This document shows positions 13,818 to 21,800 of a DNA stretch of 38,295 nucleotides, piece after piece. The DNA comes from an uncultured Bacillota bacterium (GTDB lineage Bacteria > Bacillota > Clostridia > Oscillospirales > Oscillospiraceae), in the NCBI GenBank assembly GCA_947385365.1, contig CANDKT010000009.1, positions 1-38,295 of the forward strand. Reading direction: 5' to 3'. The notes beneath the pieces are model-generated. The model searched no databases. It was not told where the DNA came from and was given only the letters and a program-made list of their open reading frames with translations. Both the position numbers and the translations under genes were made by a program. The first letter of the stretch is position 1. Every line of letters starts with the position of its first letter.

Positions 13818-14558
13818 GTGCTGAGCCGCTTCGAATTTTCCATGCGCCCCGACGGTCCGTGCCGTCCTCAGTCGGAGTGGGCGTACCACCTGTACGCCGC
13901 GCTGCTGGAACGCCTGCCGCCGGAGTTCGCCCAGCGCGTCCATGAGGACGGGGCCTCTCCCGTGAGTCAGTACCTCTGCGTCCGGGAGGACACGCTGTAT
14001 TGGACCGTGAACCTTCTGGGCGAGGCGGCCGAAGCGTTGGCCGGACCGGCGTTGGAGCAATGCCAACCGTTCCAGCTCCGGAAGAACGGCGTGGTCCTGA
14101 CGCCGGAGCTGGAACGGCGGGAGCAGATCGCCGATGTGGAAGAACTGTTCCGGCAGGGTGCCGCCAGAAGCCGTCTCCACCGCTTGGAGTTCCGCACCGC
14201 CGCGGCGTTCAAGAGCCAGGGACAGTACCGCAGTCTTCCGACGCCCCGGCTGGTCTTGCAGAGCCTGATGAAGAAATGGAACGGCTGTTTCCCGGACTGT
14301 CCTATCGTGGACGAGGACGGGGAGGGAATGGACGCGATGGCCGGGAAGTTGAACTTCCATGCGTTCTCGCTTTGGAACGCGGCCTATGTACTCAAAGGAC
14401 AGTCCATTCCTGGGTTCCGGGGGACCCTGACGGTGGAAAACAAACTGTCCGGGTTCCACCGGGAGCTGGCCGACGCGCTGCTGTTCTTCTCCGGGTTCGC
14501 CGGAGTCGGGATCAAGACCGCCTTGGGTATGGGCGGCGTCCGGCATCAGAATCTATAA
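13818..14558 (+). CDS. cas6: Cas6 CRISPR RNA endoribonuclease
   Basis: A 246-residue protein with the Cas6 C-terminal signature SGFAGVGIKTALGMGGVR (about 224-241), the Gly-rich loop that binds the repeat hairpin. The N-terminal start LSRFEFSMRP fits the first ferredoxin-like fold. It would cut repeats at the 3' foot of the CCCC-TCAC-GGGG hairpin, leaving an 8-nt tag, and so serve both arrays. The start is GTG 13818 with AGGAGG 7 nt upstream. An N-terminal His near residue 24 (YHLY) may be catalytic, which is usual but not universal in Cas6. A terminator follows within 6 nt, so this is the last gene of the main cas unit. Confidence 0.92.
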   Translation: MLSRFEFSMRPDGPCRPQSEWAYHLYAALLERLPPEFAQRVHEDGASPVSQYLCVREDTLYWTVNLLGEAAEALAGPALEQCQPFQLRKNGVVLTPELERREQIADVEELFRQGAARSRLHRLEFRTAAAFKSQGQYRSLPTPRLVLQSLMKKWNGCFPDCPIVDEDGEGMDAMAGKLNFHAFSLWNAAYVLKGQSIPGFRGTLTVENKLSGFHRELADALLFFSGFAGVGIKTALGMGGVRHQNL

Positions 14559-14563
14559 AAAAC

Positions 14564-14590
14564 CCCCGCTCCTGACGGAGCGGGGCTTTT
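14564..14590 (+). terminator. Intrinsic terminator after cas6
   Basis: CCCCGCTCC pairs with GGAGCGGGG around TGAC and is followed by CTTTT. It separates the effector genes from the CARF/sigma-like pair. Confidence 0.88.
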
Positions 14591-14618
14591 CAGAACGAAC
14601 CAGAAAGGAGCGCTTTTC

Positions 14619-15248
14619 TTGAAGAAATTCTTTACCACCGTGTCCTTGCAGCCGCTGCCGGGGGACCTGTCCCTGATGTCCTACCAGGCCGTAGGCAATT
14701 CCAAGCTGCAAATGGACGCGGAGACCAGTTTCCCCATCCTGACGGCGGTGAACGGCTACGCCCAGCCCGGAGAGGACTTCCGGCTGATCGCGGTGATGCC
14801 GGAGAACCCGGCGACGCTCCGGAACCGGGACGTACTGTCCGCGCAGCTGACGGAGCTGTGCGCGCGGCGGGAGCTGACCTGTTCCGCCGGAGTGGAGACG
14901 GTGCTGGCGGAGGACTCCCAGGAGGTAGCCGCCCACGCGCGGACGTTTTTGAAGCTGCTGGACTACGTGGGCGACGACGATGAACTGTTCGTGTGCATGA
15001 CGTTCGGAACGAAACCGCTGTCGCAGGCGATGCTTCTGGCGGTGCAGTACGCCTACCGGGTGAAGCGGAACGCGTCGATTTCGTGCGTGGTGTACGGGGA
15101 GGTGGACCGGAGCGGTCCGAAGCCTTGGACGAAGGGGAAGGTGTACGATATGACCGCGCTGCCCCGGTTGGACGAGATCGTGCATCTGCTGGCCCAGCGC
15201 GGGGTCTCCGATCCCAAAGCGGCGCTGAACTCCATCCTGTCGCTGTAA
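14619..15248 (+). CDS. Stand-alone CARF-like protein
   Basis: A 209-residue protein with an apparent Rossmann-like CARF fold. DDDELFVCMTFGTKPLSQAMLLA spans about 119-141, where FGTKP (129-133) is at the place of the TGGTK/THGFR ligand loop of CARF families, followed by a strand ISCVVYGEVDR. No HEPN, nuclease, protease or DNA-binding domain is visible in the remaining sequence. It could be a ring nuclease, a cOA sponge or a sensor that controls its neighbour. The start is TTG 14619 with AAGGAG 8 nt upstream. It lies 13 nt before the sigma-like gene, strongly suggesting co-translation, and sits behind the cas6 terminator, so the pair may be expressed separately. CARF assignment is by motif and context. 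Confidence 0.65.
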   Translation: MKKFFTTVSLQPLPGDLSLMSYQAVGNSKLQMDAETSFPILTAVNGYAQPGEDFRLIAVMPENPATLRNRDVLSAQLTELCARRELTCSAGVETVLAEDSQEVAAHARTFLKLLDYVGDDDELFVCMTFGTKPLSQAMLLAVQYAYRVKRNASISCVVYGEVDRSGPKPWTKGKVYDMTALPRLDEIVHLLAQRGVSDPKAALNSILSL

Positions 15249-15261
15249 GGAGGGGGTTCGT

Positions 15262-16068
15262 GTGAGCAGACAAGACCAGCCGAACATGAGGGAAACGTTA
15301 GAAACCCTGTGCGTCCAGTGGGCGGCGTTAGGGCCGGAGGACGAGGGAAAGAAGCTGGACGTTCAGAGCCAAATCTTTGAGATCGTGTTCGACCTGTTCA
15401 AAGGACGGGAGGACGAGATCGTCACCGTTTTCCTGAACGATTGGCAGAAGTTCGACCCCGCGCGGGGTTCCGCCTACGACTTTTTCTCGGTCCGCCTCCG
15501 TTACCAGAAACTCAACGCCTACCGGAAACAAAAAACGCATCAGGACCGCACGGTCACGAAGCTCATCCAGCTGGACAGCGGCGAGGAAGAAGATCCGACG
15601 GATAGACTTCCGGCGGGTTGGGACTCCGACCCGGAGCTTTTGCTGATGTTTGACGCCGCCGCCTGCGAGCTTCTGATCGGCATTCTGGAACTGCCCAAAC
15701 GGCTCCGGGGGCAGGCGAACAACCCGACACGGCATCGTTACTTCCGGCTGTTTTTCACGAACAACGCGGTCACGTGCCTGCACGGCTTCGGCGTGCCGGA
15801 GAGCTGGCTCCGGAGAGAACGGGACCTGTTCGCGGCGATGCAAGAGGAGTTCCTGGACTTCTTCCTGCGGGAACACTGCCGCACCATTCCGGACATCTGC
15901 CGTTCCCCGCTGAAACTTCACGGGGAGCTGGTGGAAGGGCAGAGCATGGAGGAGACAGCACTGCCCTTGCCGGGGGACGTGTACGCCAGCTACCTGAACG
16001 TAGGCGAGAACGCGGTGAGCCAACAGAAGAAGTTCTACCTGAACGAGATCCGGAACTGGCTGTCCTGA
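15262..16068 (+). CDS. Sigma-70-like factor linked to type III CRISPR
   Basis: A 268-residue protein. Residues 50-90 read like sigma-70 region 2: a helix EIVTVFLNDWQ, then FDPARGSAYDFFS (64-76), then RYQKLNAYRKQK, matching the family pattern W..FDP.RG.F..Y......R..D..R. The last 30 residues (YASYLNVGENAVSQQ from 241, then KKFYLNEI) resemble the region 4 helix-turn-helix. The middle (100-230) is longer than in ECF sigma factors and unrecognised. It would recruit RNA polymerase to a dedicated promoter set. The start is GTG 15262 with AAGGAGGGGG upstream. Pairing with a CARF protein in a type III locus recalls the CalpL-CalpT-CalpS system, where cOA frees a sigma factor, but no protease or anti-sigma gene is seen here. 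It may instead be a sigma-like DNA-binding protein without polymerase contact. Confidence 0.6.
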   Translation: MSRQDQPNMRETLETLCVQWAALGPEDEGKKLDVQSQIFEIVFDLFKGREDEIVTVFLNDWQKFDPARGSAYDFFSVRLRYQKLNAYRKQKTHQDRTVTKLIQLDSGEEEDPTDRLPAGWDSDPELLLMFDAAACELLIGILELPKRLRGQANNPTRHRYFRLFFTNNAVTCLHGFGVPESWLRRERDLFAAMQEEFLDFFLREHCRTIPDICRSPLKLHGELVEGQSMEETALPLPGDVYASYLNVGENAVSQQKKFYLNEIRNWLS

Positions 16069-16086
16069 ACCGCCGTCAGGCGGTTC
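16067..16086. terminator. Short hairpin between convergent sigma-like gene and metY
   Basis: GAACCGCC pairs with GGCGGTTC around GTCA, overlapping the stop codons of both convergent genes. There is no T-tract on either strand; it may act weakly in both directions. Confidence 0.5.
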
Positions 16087-17368
16087 AACGGACGGCGGCA
16101 AAGCCCTTTTCCAGATCGGCGAGGATGTCGTCGATATGCTCCGTGCCGATGGACAGGCGGATGGTGTTGGGTTTGATGCCCTGATCCAGCAGCTCCTGCG
16201 CGGAGAGCTGGGAGTGGGTCGTCGTGGCCGGGTGGATGACCAAAGACTTCACATCGGCCACGTTGGCCAGCAGAGAGAAAATCTCCAGGCTGTCGATGAA
16301 CTTGTGCGCTTCCGCCTGTCCGCCCCTGATCTCGAAGGTGAAGATGGACCCGCCGCCATTGGGGAAGTACTTCTCATACAGCGCGTGGTCCGGGTGATCG
16401 GGCAGGGAAGGGTGGTTGACTCGTTCGACTTGCGGGTGCCGGGCGAGGAAGTCCACCACCTTCTTCGTGTTTTCGGCGTGGCGTTCCACGCGCAGAGATA
16501 AGGTCTCCACGCCTTGGAGGAGCAGGAACGCGGCAAACGGCGAGAGCGTCGCGCCTGTGTCCCGCAGGAGAATGGCCCGGATGTAGGTGACGAAGGCGGC
16601 GGGACCGGCGGCGTCCGCGAAGGAAACGCCGTGATAACTGGGGTTTGGTTCCGCGATGGGCTTGTATTTGCCGCTCCGCTTCCAGTCGAACCTGCCGCCG
16701 TCCACGATGACGCCGCCTAAGGTCGTGCCGTGGCCGCCGATGAACTTGGTGGCGGAGTGGACCACGATATCCGCGCCGTGTTCGATGGGCCGGATCAGGT
16801 AGGGCGTGCCGAAGGTGTTGTCGATGACCAGAGGCAGACCGTGGGCGTGCGCGATCTCCGCGATGGCGTCGATGTCCGGGATGTCGGAGTTGGGATTTCC
16901 TAACGTCTCCAGGTAGACGGCCTTCGTGTTGGGCTGGATGGCGGCGGCGAGCTGCGCCAGATCGTGGGCGTCGACAAAGGTCGTGGTCACGCCGAACTGA
17001 GGCAGCGTGTGGCTGAGCAGATTGTAACTGCCGCCGTAGATGGTCTTCTGGGCCACGATGTGGTCCCCGGCCTGAGCCAACGCCTGGAGCGTGTAGCTGA
17101 TGGCCGCCGCGCCGGAGGCGGTCGCTAACGCCGCCACGCCGCCTTCCAACGCCGCGAGGCGTTTTTCCAGCACGTCCTGGGTGGAGTTGGTCAGGCGTCC
17201 GTAAATATTCCCCGCGTCCGCCAGACCAAACCGAGCCGCGGCATGGGCGGAGTTCCGGAACACGTAGCTTGTGGTCTGGTAGATCGGCACCGCGCGGGCG
17301 TCGGTGGCCGGGTCAGGCTGCTCCTGGCCGACATGGAGCTGGAGGGTCTCGAATTTGTAGCTGCTCAT
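16085..17368 (-). CDS. metY: O-acetylhomoserine sulfhydrylase
   Basis: A 427-residue PLP enzyme of the Cys/Met metabolism family that makes homocysteine from O-acetylhomoserine and sulfide. It begins SSYKFETLQLHVGQ and has TTSYVF, the phosphate-binding YGGSYNLLSHTLPQ region, DNTFGTPYLIRP, and the PLP Lys208 in SATKFIGGHGT. Length and motifs fit MetY rather than the shorter cystathionine gamma-synthase. ATG 17368 is the start because it begins the conserved N terminus and has AAAGGGG upstream; the frame is open further upstream without a plausible site. It is transcribed alone from a consensus promoter through a leader of about 195 nt. It runs toward the CRISPR locus and is unrelated to it. 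Confidence 0.95.
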   Translation of the reverse strand: MSSYKFETLQLHVGQEQPDPATDARAVPIYQTTSYVFRNSAHAAARFGLADAGNIYGRLTNSTQDVLEKRLAALEGGVAALATASGAAAISYTLQALAQAGDHIVAQKTIYGGSYNLLSHTLPQFGVTTTFVDAHDLAQLAAAIQPNTKAVYLETLGNPNSDIPDIDAIAEIAHAHGLPLVIDNTFGTPYLIRPIEHGADIVVHSATKFIGGHGTTLGGVIVDGGRFDWKRSGKYKPIAEPNPSYHGVSFADAAGPAAFVTYIRAILLRDTGATLSPFAAFLLLQGVETLSLRVERHAENTKKVVDFLARHPQVERVNHPSLPDHPDHALYEKYFPNGGGSIFTFEIRGGQAEAHKFIDSLEIFSLLANVADVKSLVIHPATTTHSQLSAQELLDQGIKPNTIRLSIGTEHIDDILADLEKGFAAVR

Positions 17369-17435
17369 GAGAAGGATACCCCTTTCGTTTTCATTTGGTC
17401 CCGCCGCGCAGACGCGCGGAGGGTTTTTTATCGCC

Positions 17436-17513
17436 TTACGCAATCGGTCCAGGCGGCAGCATTCGGCCGAAGCGGAAATTGTTCCGCAGAAGTTCCGGAA
17501 AACGCGCGTTCAT
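17436..17513 (-). CDS. Possible upstream ORF in the metY leader
   Basis: A 25-codon frame, MNARFPELLRNNFRFGRMLP then PGPIA, starts at ATG 17513, with AGGAG 12 nt upstream, within the metY 5' leader. It contains no Cys or Met run of a classical attenuator. It may be a leader peptide or chance. Confidence 0.3.
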   Translation of the reverse strand: MNARFPELLRNNFRFGRMLPPGPIA

Positions 17514-17567
17514 ATGCGGTCACGCTCCTGACGTTCGATAAACCTATCAACTTGATTGGTTTGTTGG

Positions 17568-17596
17568 ATTATAGCACGGCCCCGGCGCGGTGTCAA
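17568..17596 (-). promoter_or_regulatory. metY promoter
   Basis: On the minus strand, -35 TTGACA (17596-17591), a 17-nt spacer and -10 TATAAT (17573-17568) give a full consensus. Just downstream is the imperfect inverted repeat CCAATCAAGTTGATAGG, a possible operator for a sulfur regulator. Confidence 0.9.
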
Positions 17597-17670
17597 GCCT
17601 TTTTCCCAAAATTATCCCGCCCATCTTAGATTCTTCCTCTGGAGGGAGAACATCCCAAAAAGGAAAAACC

Positions 17671-17724
17671 GGATTCCCCCCGAAGGGGGAGAATCCAAAA
17701 AAGAAAGTCTGTAAGAGACCGGCT
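17671..17724. repeat. MITE-like palindromic element, copy 1 (partial)
   Basis: The palindrome 17671-17696 (GGATTCCCCCC, GAA, then GGGGGAGAATCC) is followed by an arm at 17711-17724 (GTAAGAGACCGGCT), the inverse of the CCGTCTC arm of the copies at 29440 and 35590. The left arm is not clear here. Confidence 0.6.
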
Positions 17725-17773
17725 TGCAGGTTTCGGGCAAGTGCGTTATGATAGGGGAAGGGAGGGAATGCTT

Positions 17774-18751
17774 ATGCCGAAGAACGCCTACCAAAAGACC
17801 AAACTGCTCCATCTGGCCCGCCTGCTTCTGCGGGAGACGGACGAGGAGCATCCGATTTCCGTGTCGGAGATCATCCGGCGGCTGAACAACCAAGGCATCA
17901 CAGCGGAACGGAAGAGCATCTACGATGACATGGAGGCGTTGCAGTGCTTCGGCCTGGACGTGCAGTACCGGAAAGGCCGGGGCGGCGGTTGGTTCATCGG
18001 GGAGCGGGAGTTCGAGCTGCCCGAAGTCAAGCTGCTGATGGACGCGGTCCAATCTTCCCGCTTCATCACCCAGAGGAAGAGCGACGCGCTGCTGCGGAAG
18101 CTGGAGGATCTGGCCAGCGTCCATCAAGCCCGTCAGCTTCAGCGTCAGGTCTACGTCACCGGGCGCATCAAGGTGATGAACGAGAGTATCTATTACAACG
18201 TCGATACGCTCCACGCCGCGTTAGCGGAGCGGCGGGCGATCACCTTCCAGTATTTCGACTACGACATCCACCGCCGGAAGGTTTTCCGTCGGGGCGGCCA
18301 GCGTTACGAGGTCTCGCCCTACGGGCTGATCTGGAACAGCGAGAATTACTATCTGGTAGCCTTCGACCACAGCCACGAGGAACTGCGCCATTACCGGGTA
18401 GATAAAATGCACGCCATTGAGATCACCGCGCAGGCGCAGGCGGGCCGGGAGCGTTACCCGGATTTCCAGCTGGCCGACTACGAGCAGAAGCATTTCGGGA
18501 TGTACTCGGGCCGGGAACTGACCGTGACGCTCCAAGGGCGGCGGGAGATGGCCGGTGTGGTCTGGGACCGCTTCGGGCAGGACGTGATCCTGGTCCCCGC
18601 CGGGCCGGAGCATTTTACGGTGACGTTACCGGTGGTGATGAGCCCGCAATTTTTTGGGTGGCTTTTTGGGTTGGAAGGCGGGCTGACTCTGATCGCGCCC
18701 CCGCAAGCGGTCCGCGCCTACCGTCAGAAGCTGCTCGCCGCGTTGGAGTAG
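17774..18751 (+). CDS. WYL-domain transcriptional regulator
   Basis: A 325-residue regulator with an N-terminal winged helix (about 5-75: ISVSEIIRRLNNQGITAERKSIYDD) and a WYL effector domain (about 140-235) whose core reads SPYGLIWNSENYYLVAFD, then HYRVDKM. A C-terminal WCX-like extension ends the protein. WYL proteins sense nucleic-acid-related or other small ligands, and some control defence loci. This one is separated from the cas genes by the divergent metY, so a link is not supported. ATG 17774 is chosen because GGAGGG ends 7 nt before it; ATG 17768 is too close. A bidirectional terminator follows the stop. Confidence 0.88.
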   Translation: MPKNAYQKTKLLHLARLLLRETDEEHPISVSEIIRRLNNQGITAERKSIYDDMEALQCFGLDVQYRKGRGGGWFIGEREFELPEVKLLMDAVQSSRFITQRKSDALLRKLEDLASVHQARQLQRQVYVTGRIKVMNESIYYNVDTLHAALAERRAITFQYFDYDIHRRKVFRRGGQRYEVSPYGLIWNSENYYLVAFDHSHEELRHYRVDKMHAIEITAQAQAGRERYPDFQLADYEQKHFGMYSGRELTVTLQGRREMAGVVWDRFGQDVILVPAGPEHFTVTLPVVMSPQFFGWLFGLEGGLTLIAPPQAVRAYRQKLLAALE

Positions 18752-18766
18752 CCGGAAAACAAAAAG

Positions 18767-18801
18767 GCATGGCGTCTGCTCTTCCGGAGCAGACGCCATG
18801 C
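18767..18801. terminator. Bidirectional terminator between WYL and SLH-protein genes
   Basis: A perfect 15-bp stem (GCATGGCGTCTGCTC with its complement) around TTCCG. CTGTTT follows on the plus strand and TTTTTG on the minus strand, so it can end both convergent genes. Confidence 0.92.
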
Positions 18802-18820
18802 TGTTTCATGTACGGTTTGT

Positions 18821-21800
18821 TCAGGTTTCCAGGAAGTTTTTCAGCATCTGGGCGACCTGTGCGCGGGTCGCTTGCCCCTGCGGTCCGAGCTGCCCGTTGT
18901 CGTAGCCGCTGAGGATGCCTTGGCTCACGGTCCACTGGATAGCTTCCTTGGCGTAGTTGCTGATCTGACCGGCGTCCGGGAACTGGGACAGGTCCTCGTC
19001 AATGGAGGGGGACCCGGCGTAACGCCAGAGCATCGTGGCCAACTGCTCACGGGTGATGTTGCCGTCCGGGTTGCTGCCGTCGCTCACGCCGTTGGCGACC
19101 GCCCAAGCCATGCTCTTTTCGTACCAAGTCGCGCCGCCGTCGATCTCCGCGCCGTTGAGGCGCGCCAGAACTGTCACCAGCATCGCGCGGGTCATGGGGG
19201 CGTCGGGGTGGAAGGTGTCCTCGCTGGTGCCGGAGAACAGTTCCCGGGCGGTGACGAACGTGATGGCGCGGTCGGCCCAGTGCTGGGCGGAGACGTCCGC
19301 GAAACGTCTGCTGTTGTCCACGAGTTTCACGGTCGTGCCGTCGGACACTTCCACGATGAGACCGGTGTCGGTGGTTTGGGAGGTTTTGAGGATCTCCGCG
19401 GAGCCGTCGTCCTTGACCAGGAGCGCGACCGTACCAGGTGTGGTACTGGCGGGGATCTCCACTTTCACGGGGGTTTTGCTGCCTGTTTTCACGGTCACGG
19501 CGGGAGCGGTTTCCGCATCCTTCGCAGGTTCGACCTCGGGGACGGGCAGGAGGATGGTCTGGTTTTCCTTCTGCGCGGCGCTGACCGCGGAGGCGGGCAG
19601 TTTGACTTCGGCGGTCATTTTGCCTTCGGCGTCGGTTTTGACCGTGGCGGACGCGCCGTTCTTCTGGGTGATTGTGGTCACGCTGGAGCCGTCTTTTTTG
19701 GTCTCGACCTTGGTCTGAGAGCCGTCGGGGTACTTAGTGGTCTCTGTGACGGTTCCGGTGGTTTTGTTTTCCGTTTTCGTTGTAGTGGAACCGTCTGGAT
19801 TCTTTGTGGTCGTGGTGGTGGTTGTGGAGGAACCGCCGGAGCTGTGCGAACCGCCGGAGCTGCGCAGGACGCCGGAGGCGGTGAGGAGCAGATCCCCTGT
19901 GATTTTTCCTTCTGGGATGGTGATGTTCCCCTCGGAGGGGTCGTACTCAAAGTCAGAGAAGCTCTGACCGTTCATCGTGATGGAAATGCTGCTGGGCAAA
20001 CGGTAAGAGCTGCTCTCTGTTTGGAGCTTGCCGGTGTAGGATTTGCCTTCTTCCACGGAAGCGGGGCCTTCGGCCTTGAGGTTTGTCAGGTCGTAAGTCA
20101 CGGTGTAAGTCTTTGCGGTCTGGATCGCCTTGAAGGTGGCGTTGACGGTGACGTCCTCGTCGGGCATGGAGAAGGTACGGACGTTGCCTGTTCCCGCGAG
20201 GTCGACCGGAGAGCCGTTGGTTTGAGTAACGGTGAGTGTGTCCAACTCGTAGCCGGCGTCGGGTTTCAGGGTAAGGGTGATCGAAGTACCTTTGCCGGCC
20301 TGGACCGCGCTGCATTCGATGACGCCGTTTTTCAAGTCGGGAGCGAGGTTGATCTTATGGAAGTCCTGGTCGTAAGCGGGGACGGTGACTTGGACCGGCG
20401 CGCCTGCTTTGTGGGTACTGGTTTCGGCGATACGCACCTGATATTCGCCGTTGGGGAGGCCGGTGACTTCCTCGCTTGCCACAGGGGTCCAGTTGCTGGC
20501 GGTCTGGGCTTTGTACTCATATTTGGCGTAGTCGGGGCCGAAGCCGGTCAGTTTCCCGTCCTGATTGCTGGCAGCCGTAGGCTTGACGCCGAAGATGGTC
20601 TGGCTGGGGACAGAAGGACCTTCAGCTTTTTCGACGGCCTGGGCGCAGGCCGCGGAGCGTGTGCCTTCGTAGTAAGTGCTGGGGTCGGCGGTCACGTCCA
20701 CGGAGAGTTGCGCGCCGATGTCTGCTTCAGTCAAGGTGTAGGTCTTGCCGGTCGCGCCGGGGATCGGTTCCGCGCCGCGTTTCCACTGGTAGCTCAACTT
20801 ATCCTTCCCTGCGCGGGTCATTTCCAGCTGTTCGATGTCCGCTTCCAGCGTTTGGCCAAACGTTGGCGTAGTGTTGCGGATGGCGGCGTCGTTTTCCAGC
20901 GCGCGGAAGACCTGGACGGTGATACGTTGTTTCACGGTCTGGTTTTCCTCGGCGGCGATCTCCAAGGTGAGCGGGCCCACATTGGTTCCCGTTGCGTCGG
21001 GGACGGCGGTGACGGTGAGCTGATTTCCGCTGCGGCTGAGCGTGACTTTGCCGTCTGTTTCGGCGCGGGTCCAGTTCACGTTCTGGTTGGAGGCGTTTTC
21101 TGGTTCCACTTCGGCGGAGAGCGTCAGGCTGTGATTGGGATGGGACTCATTGGTGTAGACCTTGAGGACGGTGTTCTCGTTCACAGGCGTACCGTTTACC
21201 TTGACCGTGAGGCCGGTGACGGGGACCGGGACAGGTTCCGCATCTTTCAGGTACCAGCGGAGGGTTTCCTGTTCTGCTCTGGGGTCGAAGGTCTTGCCGC
21301 CGGAGTAGGAGAAGGCGGAGGGAGCCACGCCGGTCGGCGTGCAGATGTAGAAGGTATCTTCTTGGATGTTGTCGAGTACGACGTTGGTGGAACCGGCGAT
21401 CTTGTCTGTGGTGACGGTCAGGACTTTTCCGGCGGGCCAAGCCGCGGTACCGCCGCCGGTGACTTCATCGACGGACAGGTCCTGGTTGAAGCGGAAGAGT
21501 CCGCCGTCCGAGGTATCGAGGCGGATGGTATCGGCCTGGAGCGTTCCGCCGTTGAGGGTGCCGCGTTTGAGGACGATGAGGCTTTCGCCGACCTTGTTAC
21601 CGGGTTCCAGGCAGCCGCCGTTGAGCGCGGCGTTGACTTCCGCGCCGTCCACGAGGATCGAGGCGGTACCGGACACGTTTCCGGAGTCCCGGCTCCCGCC
21701 GTAGACGGGGCCGTGTCGGAGACCTTCGCCGAGGGTGATGGTGACGTTCCCGGTGACATTTTTGCTGCTGGTATTTCCGCCGTAGATATTGCCGCCGATG

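Noticed and set aside
11651-14546. Two long minus-strand open frames (11651-13132 and 13143-14546)
   Set aside because: They are antisense to Cas7-insertion, CARF-HEPN and cas6, are Arg/Pro-rich, and lack ribosome binding sites; GC-rich shadow frames.
17774-18751. WYL regulator as part of the CRISPR system
   Set aside because: WYL proteins do regulate some defence loci, but here metY on the opposite strand intervenes and no shared regulatory site is visible.
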